Positions 33,651-42,721 of a DNA stretch of 64,000 bases are shown one piece after another. How positions within the stretch are numbered: position 1 is the first letter of the stretch; the number at the start of each line of letters is the position of its first letter. The stretch is from Defluviibacillus sp043739385 (lineage in GTDB: Bacteria; Pseudomonadota; Gammaproteobacteria; Burkholderiales; Burkholderiaceae_C): NCBI GenBank assembly GCA_043739385.1, contig JAYUED010000007.1, positions 84,424 to 148,423 of the forward strand, given 5' to 3'. Below the pieces are notes generated by a model. That model did no database searches, was not told the DNA's origin, and worked only from the letters and a program-made list of their open reading frames with translations. The position numbers and the translations under genes were made by a program.

Positions 33651-34882
33651 CAAACAACCTGACCCAGTTTAAAGATGGGCAGATACATCGAAACCACAAT
33701 GCCACCAATTATCGTACCCAAAATCACAATGATGATGGGCTCCATCAGGCTAGACAAGCCGGCCACCATATCATCAACCTCAGCCTCGTAAAAGTCCGCC
33801 GCTTTGCCCAGCATATGGTCAATGGAACCAGACTCCTCACCAATTGCACACATCTGCAACACCATGGATGGGAAGATGTTGACATTGCCCATGGCCGAAG
33901 TAAGGCTGGTGCCGGTGGACACCTCTTGCTGAATTTTGAGTGTGGCCGTTTCATATACCGAATTTCCTGATGCCCCGCCTACTGAATCAAGCGCCTCAAC
34001 CAAGGGCACCCCCGCTGCAAACATGGTGGACAGGGTGCGCGTCCAGCGCGCAATGCATGATTTTTCAATCAACGTACCAAATATTGGCATTTTCAGCAGC
34101 AGCCGGTCCATGACCGCTTGCATCTTTTTGTTGCGCTGCCACGCTTGCATGAAAAAGTAAAGTCCACCTCCGATACCCCCAAAAATCAACCACCAGTAGG
34201 CGACAAAAACCTCGGAGATGGCGATGATAAACAGTGTGGGTGCCGGCAAATCCGCACCAAAAGAGGAGAACACCTGCTTGAATGCTGGAATCACGAAAAT
34301 CATGATGACGGCCACAACCACAAACGCCACAACTATCACCGATATGGGGTACATCAGTGCAGATTTGATTTTGGACTTGATCGCCTCAGTCTTTTCCATG
34401 TAGACCGCCAAACGGTCGAGCAACTGCTCCAAAATGCCCGCTGCCTCACCGGCTTCAACCAGGTTGCAGTACAAGTTATCGAACTGAATGGGGTATTTAC
34501 GAAACGCTGTGCTGAGGGATGTACCCGTCTCCACATCATTGCGGACATCGTTCAACAACCGGGTAACGCGGGGATTGGGGTTGCCGCGTCCCACAATGTC
34601 AAAGGCTTGGAGCAGAGGAACGCCCGCTTTCATCATCGTAGCTAGTTGGCGTGTGAAGATGGCGATATCTTTGGGTTTAATACGCGAACCCGAGCTCATC
34701 CGGCGCTTTTTGATTTTGGTCGGAAACACGCCTTGTCGGCGGAGTGAGGCTTGCACTTGGTTTTCGCCAGATGCTCGGACTTCACCACGGACTTGTTTGC
34801 CGTTGCGGTCTTTGCCTTCCCACTCGTAAACGAATTCCTTGATGTCTCTTGCCGCAGCAGTCTTTGTGGGTTTGGTCGCCAT
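33650..34882 (-). CDS. pilC: Type IV pilus inner-membrane platform protein PilC
   Basis: A 410-residue GspF/PilC family protein with two repeated cytoplasmic helical domains (each with GVPLLQAFDIV or GVPLVEALDSVGGA) and three membrane segments, including VIVVAFVVVAVIMIFVIPAF and the C-terminal PIIIVILGTIIGGIVVSMYLP. It couples the PilB motor to the pilus. pilB, pilC and pilD are consecutive and close together. Confidence 0.97.
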   Translation of the reverse strand: MATKPTKTAAARDIKEFVYEWEGKDRNGKQVRGEVRASGENQVQASLRRQGVFPTKIKKRRMSSGSRIKPKDIAIFTRQLATMMKAGVPLLQAFDIVGRGNPNPRVTRLLNDVRNDVETGTSLSTAFRKYPIQFDNLYCNLVEAGEAAGILEQLLDRLAVYMEKTEAIKSKIKSALMYPISVIVVAFVVVAVIMIFVIPAFKQVFSSFGADLPAPTLFIIAISEVFVAYWWLIFGGIGGGLYFFMQAWQRNKKMQAVMDRLLLKMPIFGTLIEKSCIARWTRTLSTMFAAGVPLVEALDSVGGASGNSVYETATLKIQQEVSTGTSLTSAMGNVNIFPSMVLQMCAIGEESGSIDHMLGKAADFYEAEVDDMVAGLSSLMEPIIIVILGTIIGGIVVSMYLPIFKLGQVV

Positions 34883-34897
34883 GATGTTCAGCCGTCC

Positions 34898-36634
34898 TTA
34901 TTCATTGGTGCAGCCCAGTACTTCTTCGAGTGAGGTCACGCCCAGCTTGACCTTGTGCAAGCCTGATTCACGCAGGCTGCGAACGCCTTCAAGGCGAGCT
35001 TGCGCGGCAATTTCCAGCGAACTGCCATCTCGCAAAATAATGCGTTGAATCTCCTCCGTGATGGGCATCACTTGGTAAATGCCCACACGGCCCTTGTATC
35101 CGTTATTGCACGCGCTGCACCCCACGGGCCGGTAAGGCACCCAGGTGCCGTCCGCATCGGCTTCGGTGTAGCCGGCCTCGCGCAAGGCCGAGTGCGGTAT
35201 GTCGGCCGGTGCTTTGCACACCGGGCAAAGACGCCGTGCCAAGCGCTGGGCAGTGATCAAAATCACACTTGATGCGATGTTGAACGGGGCAATACCCATG
35301 TTGCGCATGCGCGTTAAAGTGGTGGGTGCGTCGTTAGTGTGCAATGTAGACAGCACCAAGTGACCGGTTTGCGCTGCTTTGATGGAAATATCTGCTGTTT
35401 CCATGTCGCGGATTTCACCCACCATGATGATGTCAGGATCTTGGCGCAGGAACGATTTGAGTGCTGCGGCGAAAGTTAGACCGGCTTTTTCGTTCACATT
35501 GACCTGGTTTACGCCAGGCAAGTTGATTTCTGACGGATCTTCAGCGGTCGAGATATTGACCCCTGGCAGATTCAACATGTTCAGGCAGGTATACAGCGAC
35601 ACGGTCTTGCCTGAGCCTGTTGGGCCTGTGACCAGAACCATGCCATAGGGGCGTTTTACCGCGGCCAGCAGACGCTCTTTTTCTTCAGGCTCGTAGCCTA
35701 GCGCCTCAATACCCAGCTTGGCTGTGCTGGGGTCAAGGATCCGGATGACGATCTTTTCACCAAAGAGCGTGGGCAAGGTGCTGACCCGAAAGTCGATTAC
35801 CCGGTCCGGTCCTATTTTGAGCTTCATCCGCCCGTCTTGGGGCACCCGCTTCTCGGAGATGTCCATGCGCGAGATGACTTTGATGCGCGAAGCCAGTTTG
35901 TCTTTGATCGACACGGGCGGGGAGGCGATTTCTCGCAATTCACCGTCAATGCGAAAGCGCACGCGGTAGGTGTGCTCGTATGGTTCAAAGTGCAAGTCAG
36001 ATGCCCGCATGCTGAACGCATCCAGCAGCATTTTGTGCAAAAATTTGACGACTGGCGCGTCTTCAACCTCAGCAGAACTGGTGTCCTTGATGTCGAGAGT
36101 GGCATTGACGGATTCCTCGTCAAATTCAAAATCATTCCCGACGATGCCTTCCATCGCTTGGGTGCTGCTTATCGCGTGCAGTCCAAGCATGGCAGACAGT
36201 TTGTTGTGCTCAACGATTACCCAGTCCACAGTGAGGCGGGTAGCGAATTTAATTTTTTCAGCAGCCTCTGGGTCTGAAGGGTCTGTCGTTGCAACAATCA
36301 GACGGCCGTTGCGCTTGCTGAGAACGATCAGTTTAAAAGCGTGACAAATTTTTTCATCCACCACACCTTTGGGTAAGCGCTGGGGGTTAATGGCGTCTAG
36401 GTCCAACAGGGGTACGGAGAACGCTTGAGACAGAGTTTGGGCCAAGTCATAGGACGATACAGCCCCTGCGGCGGTCAACTCTTGCATGAAGCTGGTACGG
36501 TTGTTCTGCGCCTTGCGGTAGATGTCCTCCGCTATAAGTTGGGGCAGCTTTCCTGCTGTCACCAAAGCGCGTGCCATGCCAGGCAGGGCTGTGCCTGTTA
36601 TTTCGTTGGGTACAAGTTGTTCAGTAACGGCCAT
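34898..36634 (-). CDS. pilB: Type IV pilus assembly ATPase PilB
   Basis: A 578-residue hexameric extension motor. I start at the ATG at 36634 (MAVTEQLVPNEITGTALPG), which fits the MshEN domain beginning MARALVTAGKLPQ; the frame is open upstream through the end of the oxidoreductase gene. Walker A is VTGPTGSGKTVSLYTCLN, the Asp box SIDFRVSTLPT-like region is present (VIDFRVSTLPTLFGEKIV), Walker B ends MVGEIRDMET, and the tetra-Cys zinc site is in CPVCKAP and CSACNNGYKGR. Confidence 0.97.
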   Translation of the reverse strand: MAVTEQLVPNEITGTALPGMARALVTAGKLPQLIAEDIYRKAQNNRTSFMQELTAAGAVSSYDLAQTLSQAFSVPLLDLDAINPQRLPKGVVDEKICHAFKLIVLSKRNGRLIVATTDPSDPEAAEKIKFATRLTVDWVIVEHNKLSAMLGLHAISSTQAMEGIVGNDFEFDEESVNATLDIKDTSSAEVEDAPVVKFLHKMLLDAFSMRASDLHFEPYEHTYRVRFRIDGELREIASPPVSIKDKLASRIKVISRMDISEKRVPQDGRMKLKIGPDRVIDFRVSTLPTLFGEKIVIRILDPSTAKLGIEALGYEPEEKERLLAAVKRPYGMVLVTGPTGSGKTVSLYTCLNMLNLPGVNISTAEDPSEINLPGVNQVNVNEKAGLTFAAALKSFLRQDPDIIMVGEIRDMETADISIKAAQTGHLVLSTLHTNDAPTTLTRMRNMGIAPFNIASSVILITAQRLARRLCPVCKAPADIPHSALREAGYTEADADGTWVPYRPVGCSACNNGYKGRVGIYQVMPITEEIQRIILRDGSSLEIAAQARLEGVRSLRESGLHKVKLGVTSLEEVLGCTNE

Positions 36635-36648
36635 AGATGCTGAATGTA

Positions 36649-37896
36649 CTACGGCTTCGGTGGCTTTATGGGCGTAGCTATAGGCGTTGTCCAGTGCCGC
36701 CAGCGCCACGATCGCCATACCCAACTCCCTTCGAAGCTGAGCCAACCCCACGGAGAGCGCCACGCCATAATGGCGCGCTGATGTCCGTTGGCAAACAGCC
36801 GCAAGCTGTGTGCGGACCGGGTGCAAGGTTTCATCGGCGTTCCTGCTAATACAGCGCGCAGGTTGTACGCCAGAAGTGGCGTCAAGAGTGGGCCCACCCT
36901 GACGCTGAGGTGGCTGATGGCGGTCATGTTGGCTTCGTCACCCTCTGGGGGCGTGACAAAGATACAGGCTTGGTTAACGCTTTGAAGATTAAAATTTGTA
37001 GCAGGAAACCCAAGCACATCCAGCACAACACCGCTTTTTGACCAAAAATAGGGTGCAGGTGTGTCCAGCGCGAGTACTGGGGCATTGCAGGCCAACCGAG
37101 CACCGCTTGCTAAGCTTATTTCGCTGGCGTTGATGCCTTTGCAACTATCGCGTAGTACTGTGATGTGTTGGCGCTTTAGGGCGGCTAGCAGGTGTTTTTG
37201 AACCGCCGGTGGGCAAAGCGCCGCAGGCTCGCCACCGCCAGTGACCAAGGTCACGCGGCTGGGTTGGTTGGCTGGATCGCAGGCGAGGCTGTGTTGAATG
37301 GCCAGCGCCAAGGCCACCGCAGGCAGCGTGTGGGTTGCTTCCGTGCGTTCGATGAGATTCACTTCGTTAAGTCTGGGTTGTGTGAAATCTGTCACAGAAT
37401 AACTCAACCAGCCTGCCACCACGGCTACGTTCAGTGCGCGAGTTTTGGCCAAAGCGGACAACTGTGGCCAGAGCGAACAAAATGAGGCCAAGGGGTGCAG
37501 GTTCATCGCATGCTGTGCGGCCCCAGGCAGTTGGGTGTCCAACAAGGTTCGGGACATCATGGACGCAGTGTCTACGCTCAGCACGTCGTAGTGCAGCGGT
37601 TCGCCGTGCGATAGCTTGAGTGTCTTCGCGTGTGCGTCTAAGACTTCTACAGTGGCTTGGATGAAGACCGCACCGCAGCTTTGCAACAGGTTGTCCAGCG
37701 GTACGGTACAAGCTTGAAGCGGGCAACAGCCAGTTATAAAGTCGGGTATCCGATCAAAGTACAAGGGGCTTGTCGTGCTGCCAATTACAGTGATTTTGAG
37801 GCCAGCAGATCGCCGTTCTGCAAAGCTTTTCAGCACTTGCAGGTGGGCCAATCCTGTGCCCACCAAAACCAAATGCTGCAAGCTAGGTGAAGCCAT
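36649..37896 (-). CDS. FAD-dependent pyridine nucleotide-disulfide oxidoreductase-like protein
   Basis: A 415-residue protein resembling the NDH-2-like group linked to SelD N-terminal domains. A Rossmann start (HLVLVGTGLAHLQVLKSF) and the pattern YDVLSVDTAS and ALDTPAPYFWSKSGVVLD.. FPATNFNLQSV support this. The C-terminus (LRLFANGHQRAIMAWRSP.. SFEGSWVW) fits the family to about residue 398, then becomes very Trp-rich (SWVWRSWRWRHW) and ends without the usual DRIDR-type helix, so a late frameshift is possible. It lies 9 bp after ftsY and 14 bp before pilB. Substrate unknown. Confidence 0.75.
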   Translation of the reverse strand: MASPSLQHLVLVGTGLAHLQVLKSFAERRSAGLKITVIGSTTSPLYFDRIPDFITGCCPLQACTVPLDNLLQSCGAVFIQATVEVLDAHAKTLKLSHGEPLHYDVLSVDTASMMSRTLLDTQLPGAAQHAMNLHPLASFCSLWPQLSALAKTRALNVAVVAGWLSYSVTDFTQPRLNEVNLIERTEATHTLPAVALALAIQHSLACDPANQPSRVTLVTGGGEPAALCPPAVQKHLLAALKRQHITVLRDSCKGINASEISLASGARLACNAPVLALDTPAPYFWSKSGVVLDVLGFPATNFNLQSVNQACIFVTPPEGDEANMTAISHLSVRVGPLLTPLLAYNLRAVLAGTPMKPCTRSAHSLRLFANGHQRAIMAWRSPWGWLSFEGSWVWRSWRWRHWTTPIATPIKPPKP

Positions 37897-37905
37897 TGCC
37901 CAAGA

Positions 37906-39024
37906 CTAAGACAGTAAAGCGTGGGCGAATTCGCGGGCTTTGAATGTTTCCAAATCCTCCAGCTTTTCGCCCATACCGATAAAGTAGACCGGAACGCCAG
38001 CACGTCCTGGTATGGCCTGCACGCGATTCTTTGTCCTGTCTTGTGACCACAACGCAATGGCAGCCAGTACGCCGCCTTTTGCTGTGCCGTCCAACTTGGT
38101 AACGATCAGCCCCGTGAGGCCAATAGCTTCATCAAAGGTTTTGACCTGTGACAGCGCGTTTTGGCCCGTATTGCCGTCAATCACCAGCAAAATCTCATGG
38201 GGGGCTGTGGCATCGGCCTTGCCGACCACGCGTTTGATTTTTTTCAGCTCTTCCATCAAATGCAACTGGGTAGGTAAGCGGCCCGCCGTGTCTACCAGCA
38301 CCACGTCTTTGCCCCGCGCTTTGCCTGCGCTGACCGCGTCAAAACTCACTGCAGCTGGGTCGCCGCCTTCCTGGCTGATGATGTCTACGGTGTTGCGGTC
38401 TGCCCAAATCAGCAATTGCTCTTTCGCTGCGGCACGGAAAGTATCTGCGGCTGCCAGTAAAACAGTAGCGCCTGATGACGACAGGTGGCGCGTTAGCTTG
38501 CCGATTGACGTGGTTTTCCCCGCGCCATTCACGCCCGCCACCATGATGACGGTAGGTTTGTGGTGGCCGATGACCAGTGCTTGTTCCAGTGGCAGTAGCA
38601 GTTGGGTGATGGACTCCACCAGCAGCGCCTTCACCGCAGTAGGGGCTGTGGTTTTCGTCTCCTTCACGCGCCGTTTGAGGTCTTGCAGTAAATAGGCCGT
38701 AGCTTGTACGCCAGTATCGGCCATCAGCAAGGCAGATTCCAGGTCTTCGTACAAGGCATCGTCGATCTGGGTACCCGTGAAGACCGTGGCGATACTGCTG
38801 CCGGTCTTGCGCAGACCGAGTTTGAGCTTGTCTAACCAGCCTCGGCGCTCTTCCACAGCGGTGGACTGCGGCGTGGGCTCGGAAGGAGTAGACGTGCTGG
38901 GTAATAGCACGGACAGCACGGGTGCTGCTTGTACCTCGGGTACAGGCCGTGAGGACGATGGCGTTGACGCAAGGTCAGGCGCGGAGGGGGGTGTTGTGGG
39001 TTTCTTTTTGAAAAAGCTGAACAT
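37906..39024 (-). CDS. ftsY: Signal recognition particle receptor FtsY
   Basis: A 372-residue SRP GTPase that docks translating ribosomes at the membrane. The ATG at 39024 gives MFSFFKKKPTTPPSAPDLAS, a basic amphipathic start followed by a Pro/Ser-rich linker of about 55 residues. The NG domain shows GVNGAGKTTSIGKL (G1), ADTFRAAAKEQL, DTAGRLPTQ (G3), TKLDGTAKGGV (G4) and PVYFIGMGEKLEDLETF. It heads the run ftsY-oxidoreductase-pilBCD-coaE-zapD-yacG. Confidence 0.97.
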   Translation of the reverse strand: MFSFFKKKPTTPPSAPDLASTPSSSRPVPEVQAAPVLSVLLPSTSTPSEPTPQSTAVEERRGWLDKLKLGLRKTGSSIATVFTGTQIDDALYEDLESALLMADTGVQATAYLLQDLKRRVKETKTTAPTAVKALLVESITQLLLPLEQALVIGHHKPTVIMVAGVNGAGKTTSIGKLTRHLSSSGATVLLAAADTFRAAAKEQLLIWADRNTVDIISQEGGDPAAVSFDAVSAGKARGKDVVLVDTAGRLPTQLHLMEELKKIKRVVGKADATAPHEILLVIDGNTGQNALSQVKTFDEAIGLTGLIVTKLDGTAKGGVLAAIALWSQDRTKNRVQAIPGRAGVPVYFIGMGEKLEDLETFKAREFAHALLS

Positions 39025-39052
39025 GGCGACGTTCTTAGAATCACAGCATTCT

Positions 39053-40540
39053 ATGAAACACAACACCCGACCGCGCTGGCCGCTGACCTTCTCACTTTTA
39101 TTGGGGGTTGTGGGCAGTGCCTTTGCCCAAACGCCCATCCCCTCATCTACTGCGCTTACGGGTATCGCACCACCCCGAAAGTTGCAAATGCAGCCCGCCA
39201 ATGTTGCGCCCAAAGTCGAGCAGTTCACGCTGGCCAATGGCATCACTGTCATCATCAAACCTGACCGCCGTGCTCCTACAGCCATCAACATGTTGTGGGT
39301 GCGCGTCGGTGCGATGGACGAGGTGGATGGCACTACCGGCGTCGCTCATGCACTGGAGCACATGATGTTCAAGGGCACGCCCAGCCTCAAACCCGGTGAA
39401 TTCTCACGCCGTGTAGCGGCCTTAGGGGGCCGTGAAAATGCTTTTACTACCCGTGACTACACCGGCTATTACCAGCAAATACCGTCCGATAAGCTGGAAA
39501 ACGTGATGAAGCTGGAGGCGGACCGTTTCGCCAACAACCAGTGGGCAGACGAAGAATTTAAAAAAGAAATTGAAGTCGTTAAAGAAGAGCGCCGTATGCG
39601 CACCGAGGATTCACCCCGCGCTTTGATGTACGAGGCGCTTTACGCCAATGCGTTCATGGCTTCCCCTTACCGTCGCCCCGTGGTGGGCTGGATGAGCGAC
39701 CTGGACGCGATGACGCCCCAAGACGTGCGCGATTTCCACCAGCGCTGGTACACCCCCGCCAACGCCGCTGTGGTAGTCGCTGGGGACGTGGATGTAGCCC
39801 AGGTGAAGCTGTGGGCTGAAAAATACTATGGTGCCATTCCCGTGCGCGCCTTGCCCCTGCGCAAACCCCAGGTCGAGCCAGTGCAGGTGGGCCTGCACCG
39901 CATGTCGTTCAAAGCACCCGCAGAGCAATCGTATGTGGCATTGGCCTTCAAAGTGCCCGGCTTGACTGGCTTGGAGGCCTCAAGCGCCTCTGAATCGTCT
40001 GACGATGCATTGGCACTAACCGTGCTGGCCGCTGTGCTGGATGGCTACAACGGTGCCCGCCTAGAGCGTGCCCTGACCCAAGGGCCTGGCCGTGTGGCTG
40101 ATAGCGCTGGGGCCAGCAATGGTTTGCTGGGCCGTGGTCCACAGGTGTTCATGCTTGATGGAATTCCGGCTAAGGGCAAAACCACCCAAGACGTAGAAAT
40201 GGCCTTGCGCGCCCAAATCACTGAGATCGCCCAGGCAGGTGTCAGTGAGGCTGAATTGCAGCGCGTCAAAACCCAGTGGGTGGCCAGTGAGGTCTACAAA
40301 CTCGATGCATTGATGGGCCAAGCCCAAGAGCTAGGCCGCTACTGGATTCAGGGCTTACCTGTGGATGCCAGCACGCGCCTCATTGCGCGTCTGCGCGGCA
40401 TTACCTCAGCCCAAGTCCAAGCAGTAGCCGCCAAGTATTTTGGGGATGACCAGCTCACCGTTGCGGTGCTGTTGCCCCAACCGCTGGTAAAGAAACCTGC
40501 CAGTGCCCGCACCAGCCCCACGCCTGCGCTGCGCCATTGA
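39053..40540 (+). CDS. M16 family zinc peptidase, catalytic subunit
   Basis: A 495-residue periplasmic M16B peptidase. The ATG at 39053 gives a signal peptide (MKHNTRPRWPLTFSLLLGVV, cut near FAQ); an in-frame ATG at 39023 would share bases with the ftsY start codon. The zinc motif HALEH (HxxEH) is near residues 101-105, with the distal Glu in VVKEERRMRTED. It is paired with the next gene, which lacks the zinc motif; such pairs form heterodimers in which one supplies zinc and the other the substrate-stabilising Arg/Tyr. Confidence 0.93.
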   Translation: MKHNTRPRWPLTFSLLLGVVGSAFAQTPIPSSTALTGIAPPRKLQMQPANVAPKVEQFTLANGITVIIKPDRRAPTAINMLWVRVGAMDEVDGTTGVAHALEHMMFKGTPSLKPGEFSRRVAALGGRENAFTTRDYTGYYQQIPSDKLENVMKLEADRFANNQWADEEFKKEIEVVKEERRMRTEDSPRALMYEALYANAFMASPYRRPVVGWMSDLDAMTPQDVRDFHQRWYTPANAAVVVAGDVDVAQVKLWAEKYYGAIPVRALPLRKPQVEPVQVGLHRMSFKAPAEQSYVALAFKVPGLTGLEASSASESSDDALALTVLAAVLDGYNGARLERALTQGPGRVADSAGASNGLLGRGPQVFMLDGIPAKGKTTQDVEMALRAQITEIAQAGVSEAELQRVKTQWVASEVYKLDALMGQAQELGRYWIQGLPVDASTRLIARLRGITSAQVQAVAAKYFGDDQLTVAVLLPQPLVKKPASARTSPTPALRH

Positions 40541-40562
40541 CTGCCACAAGACTACGTGCTTT

Positions 40563-40586
40563 ATGAACCCATAAACCCATAAACCC
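40563..40586 (+). repeat. Three tandem 8-bp units AT(A/G)AACCC before a start codon
   Basis: ATGAACCC followed by two ATAAACCC units, ending exactly at the ATG of the second M16 gene (40587). The repeat occupies the place of the ribosome binding site, and no AGGA-type box is present. Confidence 0.9.
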
Positions 40587-41978
40587 ATGAAAACGCCAAA
40601 AAACACTACAAAAACCATAGCTGGTTACGCTCATCTGTACTTCGCGACAGGTCTATTGGCCTTGATTTTTCCATTCAATGCACTTGCTGCCATCCCCATC
40701 CAGCAGTGGACCCTGCCCAACGGTGCACAGGTCTTTCTTGTGCAAAGCGATGGCATCCCCATGGTGGACGTGCAAATCGACTTTGATGCAGGAGGACGCC
40801 GTGACCCTGCTGCAAAAGCCGGACTTGCCAGCGTTACCGCTGGTATGACAAGCAAGGGCGTGTTTGCTCAGCGTGGAGATACCACCAAGGGCGAGAAACC
40901 GGCCCCAGCATTGGACGAAAATGCTCTCAGTGAGGCCTGGGCTGATTTGGGCGCATCGTTCACCGCCAGCGCAGGCACAGACCGTATGAGCTTCAGCCTG
41001 CGAACCCTCACCTATCCTGATTTGTTACCCCGAGCTACCGCGCTGGCTGCTCGTCAATTAGGTGAGCCTGCTTTTCCAGATGCTGTCTGGCAGCGTGAAC
41101 GTCAGCGTATCGCCGCCTCGTTGCAAGAGGCTGACCGTCGTCCCGCCACTGTGGCCAACCGTGCCTTTAGCAAAGCCGTGTACGGTACGCACCCTTACGG
41201 CTTGGAGCTGACCGAGGCCACTCTGGACAAGATCACGGTGGCCGACATGCAGACGCTGTACCGCCAAGACATTGCGCCCTGCCGCGCCACCCTCAGTATG
41301 GTGGGGGCCGTTAACCGCGAACAAGCGCAAACGCTGGCACTGGGTTTGCTGGCCAACTTGCCCACCACAACCGACTGCGCCGCGCTCCCCAATGTGCCCG
41401 AGGTGCAAGCGTTATCAGCTGCCAGTGAATCCATTATTCCGTTCGATTCGGCTCAAGCCCATGTGTTCATCGGCCAGCCGGGTTATAAGCGCGATGACCC
41501 GGATTTCTTTGCCCTCACGCTGGGCAACTACATTTTGGGCGGCGGGGGATTTGTTTCCCGCTTGACCGAAGAAGTTCGTGAAAAGCGAGGGCTGAGCTAC
41601 AGCGTTTACAGCTACTTCGCGCCTGGTCTGCACGCCGGTGCCTTTACTATCGGCCTGCAAACCCGGCCTGACCAAGCCGTGCAAGCGGTACAGGTCTCAC
41701 GCGATGTGCTGGCCCGTTTCGTTGCCGATGGCCCTACCGAGAAAGAAATGCGTGCCGCCAAAGACAACCTGATTGGTGGTTTCGCCCTGCGCATCGACAG
41801 TAACCGAAAATTGCTGGACAACGTCGCCAACATTGCCTGGAACCACCTCCCCTTGAACTACCTAGACACCTGGACGCAAGCCGTCAAAAAACTCACCGCT
41901 GCTGATGTGAAAGCCGCCTTCGAGCGCAAACTGCAACCCAAAAAAATGGTTACCGTGATCGTTGGAGGCGCGCCATGA
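40587..41978 (+). CDS. M16 family peptidase-like, non-catalytic partner
   Basis: A 463-residue M16 protein with a signal sequence (LYFATGLLALIFPFNALA). At the position of HxxEH it reads AAKAGLASV, so zinc cannot be bound there. The C-terminal half keeps NYILGGGGFVSRLTEEVREKRGLSYSVYSYF, the Arg/Tyr region that stabilises substrate in M16 partners. It follows the catalytic gene by 46 bp and overlaps rsmD by 4 bp. A heterodimer with the upstream subunit is the likely active form (known for Sphingomonas M16 pairs). Confidence 0.92.
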   Translation: MKTPKNTTKTIAGYAHLYFATGLLALIFPFNALAAIPIQQWTLPNGAQVFLVQSDGIPMVDVQIDFDAGGRRDPAAKAGLASVTAGMTSKGVFAQRGDTTKGEKPAPALDENALSEAWADLGASFTASAGTDRMSFSLRTLTYPDLLPRATALAARQLGEPAFPDAVWQRERQRIAASLQEADRRPATVANRAFSKAVYGTHPYGLELTEATLDKITVADMQTLYRQDIAPCRATLSMVGAVNREQAQTLALGLLANLPTTTDCAALPNVPEVQALSAASESIIPFDSAQAHVFIGQPGYKRDDPDFFALTLGNYILGGGGFVSRLTEEVREKRGLSYSVYSYFAPGLHAGAFTIGLQTRPDQAVQAVQVSRDVLARFVADGPTEKEMRAAKDNLIGGFALRIDSNRKLLDNVANIAWNHLPLNYLDTWTQAVKKLTAADVKAAFERKLQPKKMVTVIVGGAP

Positions 41979-42640
41979 AGAAAATAATGCCTAAGGCTCC
42001 ACCTATTCGTAAACCCACCAAACCGGCTAAATCAGCCAAATCCACCGAGCTTACGGCCCCCTTCACCCGCACCCCCCATTCGGGTGGCAAGGGCGAAATC
42101 CGTATCATCGGTGGCCAGTGGAAGCGTAGCCTGTTGCCTGTTCCCGATGTACCCGGCCTGCGCCCCACACCCGACCGTGTGCGTGAAACCCTTTTTAACT
42201 GGCTGGGCCAGGATCTAACCGGTTGGCGTTGCGCGGATGTGTTTGGTGGCTGCGGTGCTTTGGGCTTTGAAGCCGCCTCGCGCGGGGCCGCCAGCGTGCT
42301 GATCGTTGAGAATAATCTCGCGCTGCTGCGCCCCCTGCAAACCACCAAAGAACGCCTGAACGCGACCGCCGTCAGCATTGAGCGAGGTGACGGTGTAGCC
42401 GCCCTGCGACGCTGTGCGCCTGCCAGCTTGGATTTGGTAATGCTAGACCCGCCCTTTGACTCCGCGCTGTACGAGTCTGCCCTGGAAGCTGCTGCAAGTG
42501 CCACCCAGGCCGAGGGACATGTTTACCTAGAGGCCCCCATAGCTTGGACTGACGAGCAGCTGGCGCCGTTGGGTTTGAAGCTTCACCGTTACTTAAAAGC
42601 CGGTGTCGTACATTCCCATCTGCTTCACCGTATGACCTGA
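41975..42640 (+). CDS. rsmD: 16S rRNA (guanine(966)-N(2))-methyltransferase RsmD
   Basis: A 221-residue SAM-dependent methyltransferase. After a basic N-terminus it shows IRIIGGQWKRSLLPVPDVPGLRPTPDRVRETLFNWL, the SAM motif ADVFGGCGALGFEAASRGA and the catalytic LDPPFD near residue 154. Its ATG overlaps the stop of the M16 gene (ATGA). It is followed by coaD, the usual order. Confidence 0.96.
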   Translation: MKKIMPKAPPIRKPTKPAKSAKSTELTAPFTRTPHSGGKGEIRIIGGQWKRSLLPVPDVPGLRPTPDRVRETLFNWLGQDLTGWRCADVFGGCGALGFEAASRGAASVLIVENNLALLRPLQTTKERLNATAVSIERGDGVAALRRCAPASLDLVMLDPPFDSALYESALEAAASATQAEGHVYLEAPIAWTDEQLAPLGLKLHRYLKAGVVHSHLLHRMT

Positions 42641-42721
42641 ACGCACTGCATAATCCCGGCAAAACGCTATCCCAGTCACTCATCCAGCCGCCAACTTAGC
42701 AGCCCCATCAGGAGCACATCC

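Noticed and set aside
36634..36826. Longer PilB with 64 extra N-terminal residues
   Set aside because: The extra part overlaps the oxidoreductase gene and the family N-terminal domain begins at the ATG at 36634.
39025..39333. N-terminal extension of FtsY by 103 residues
   Set aside because: The extension is antisense to the M16 signal peptide region; MFSFFKKK is the typical FtsY start.
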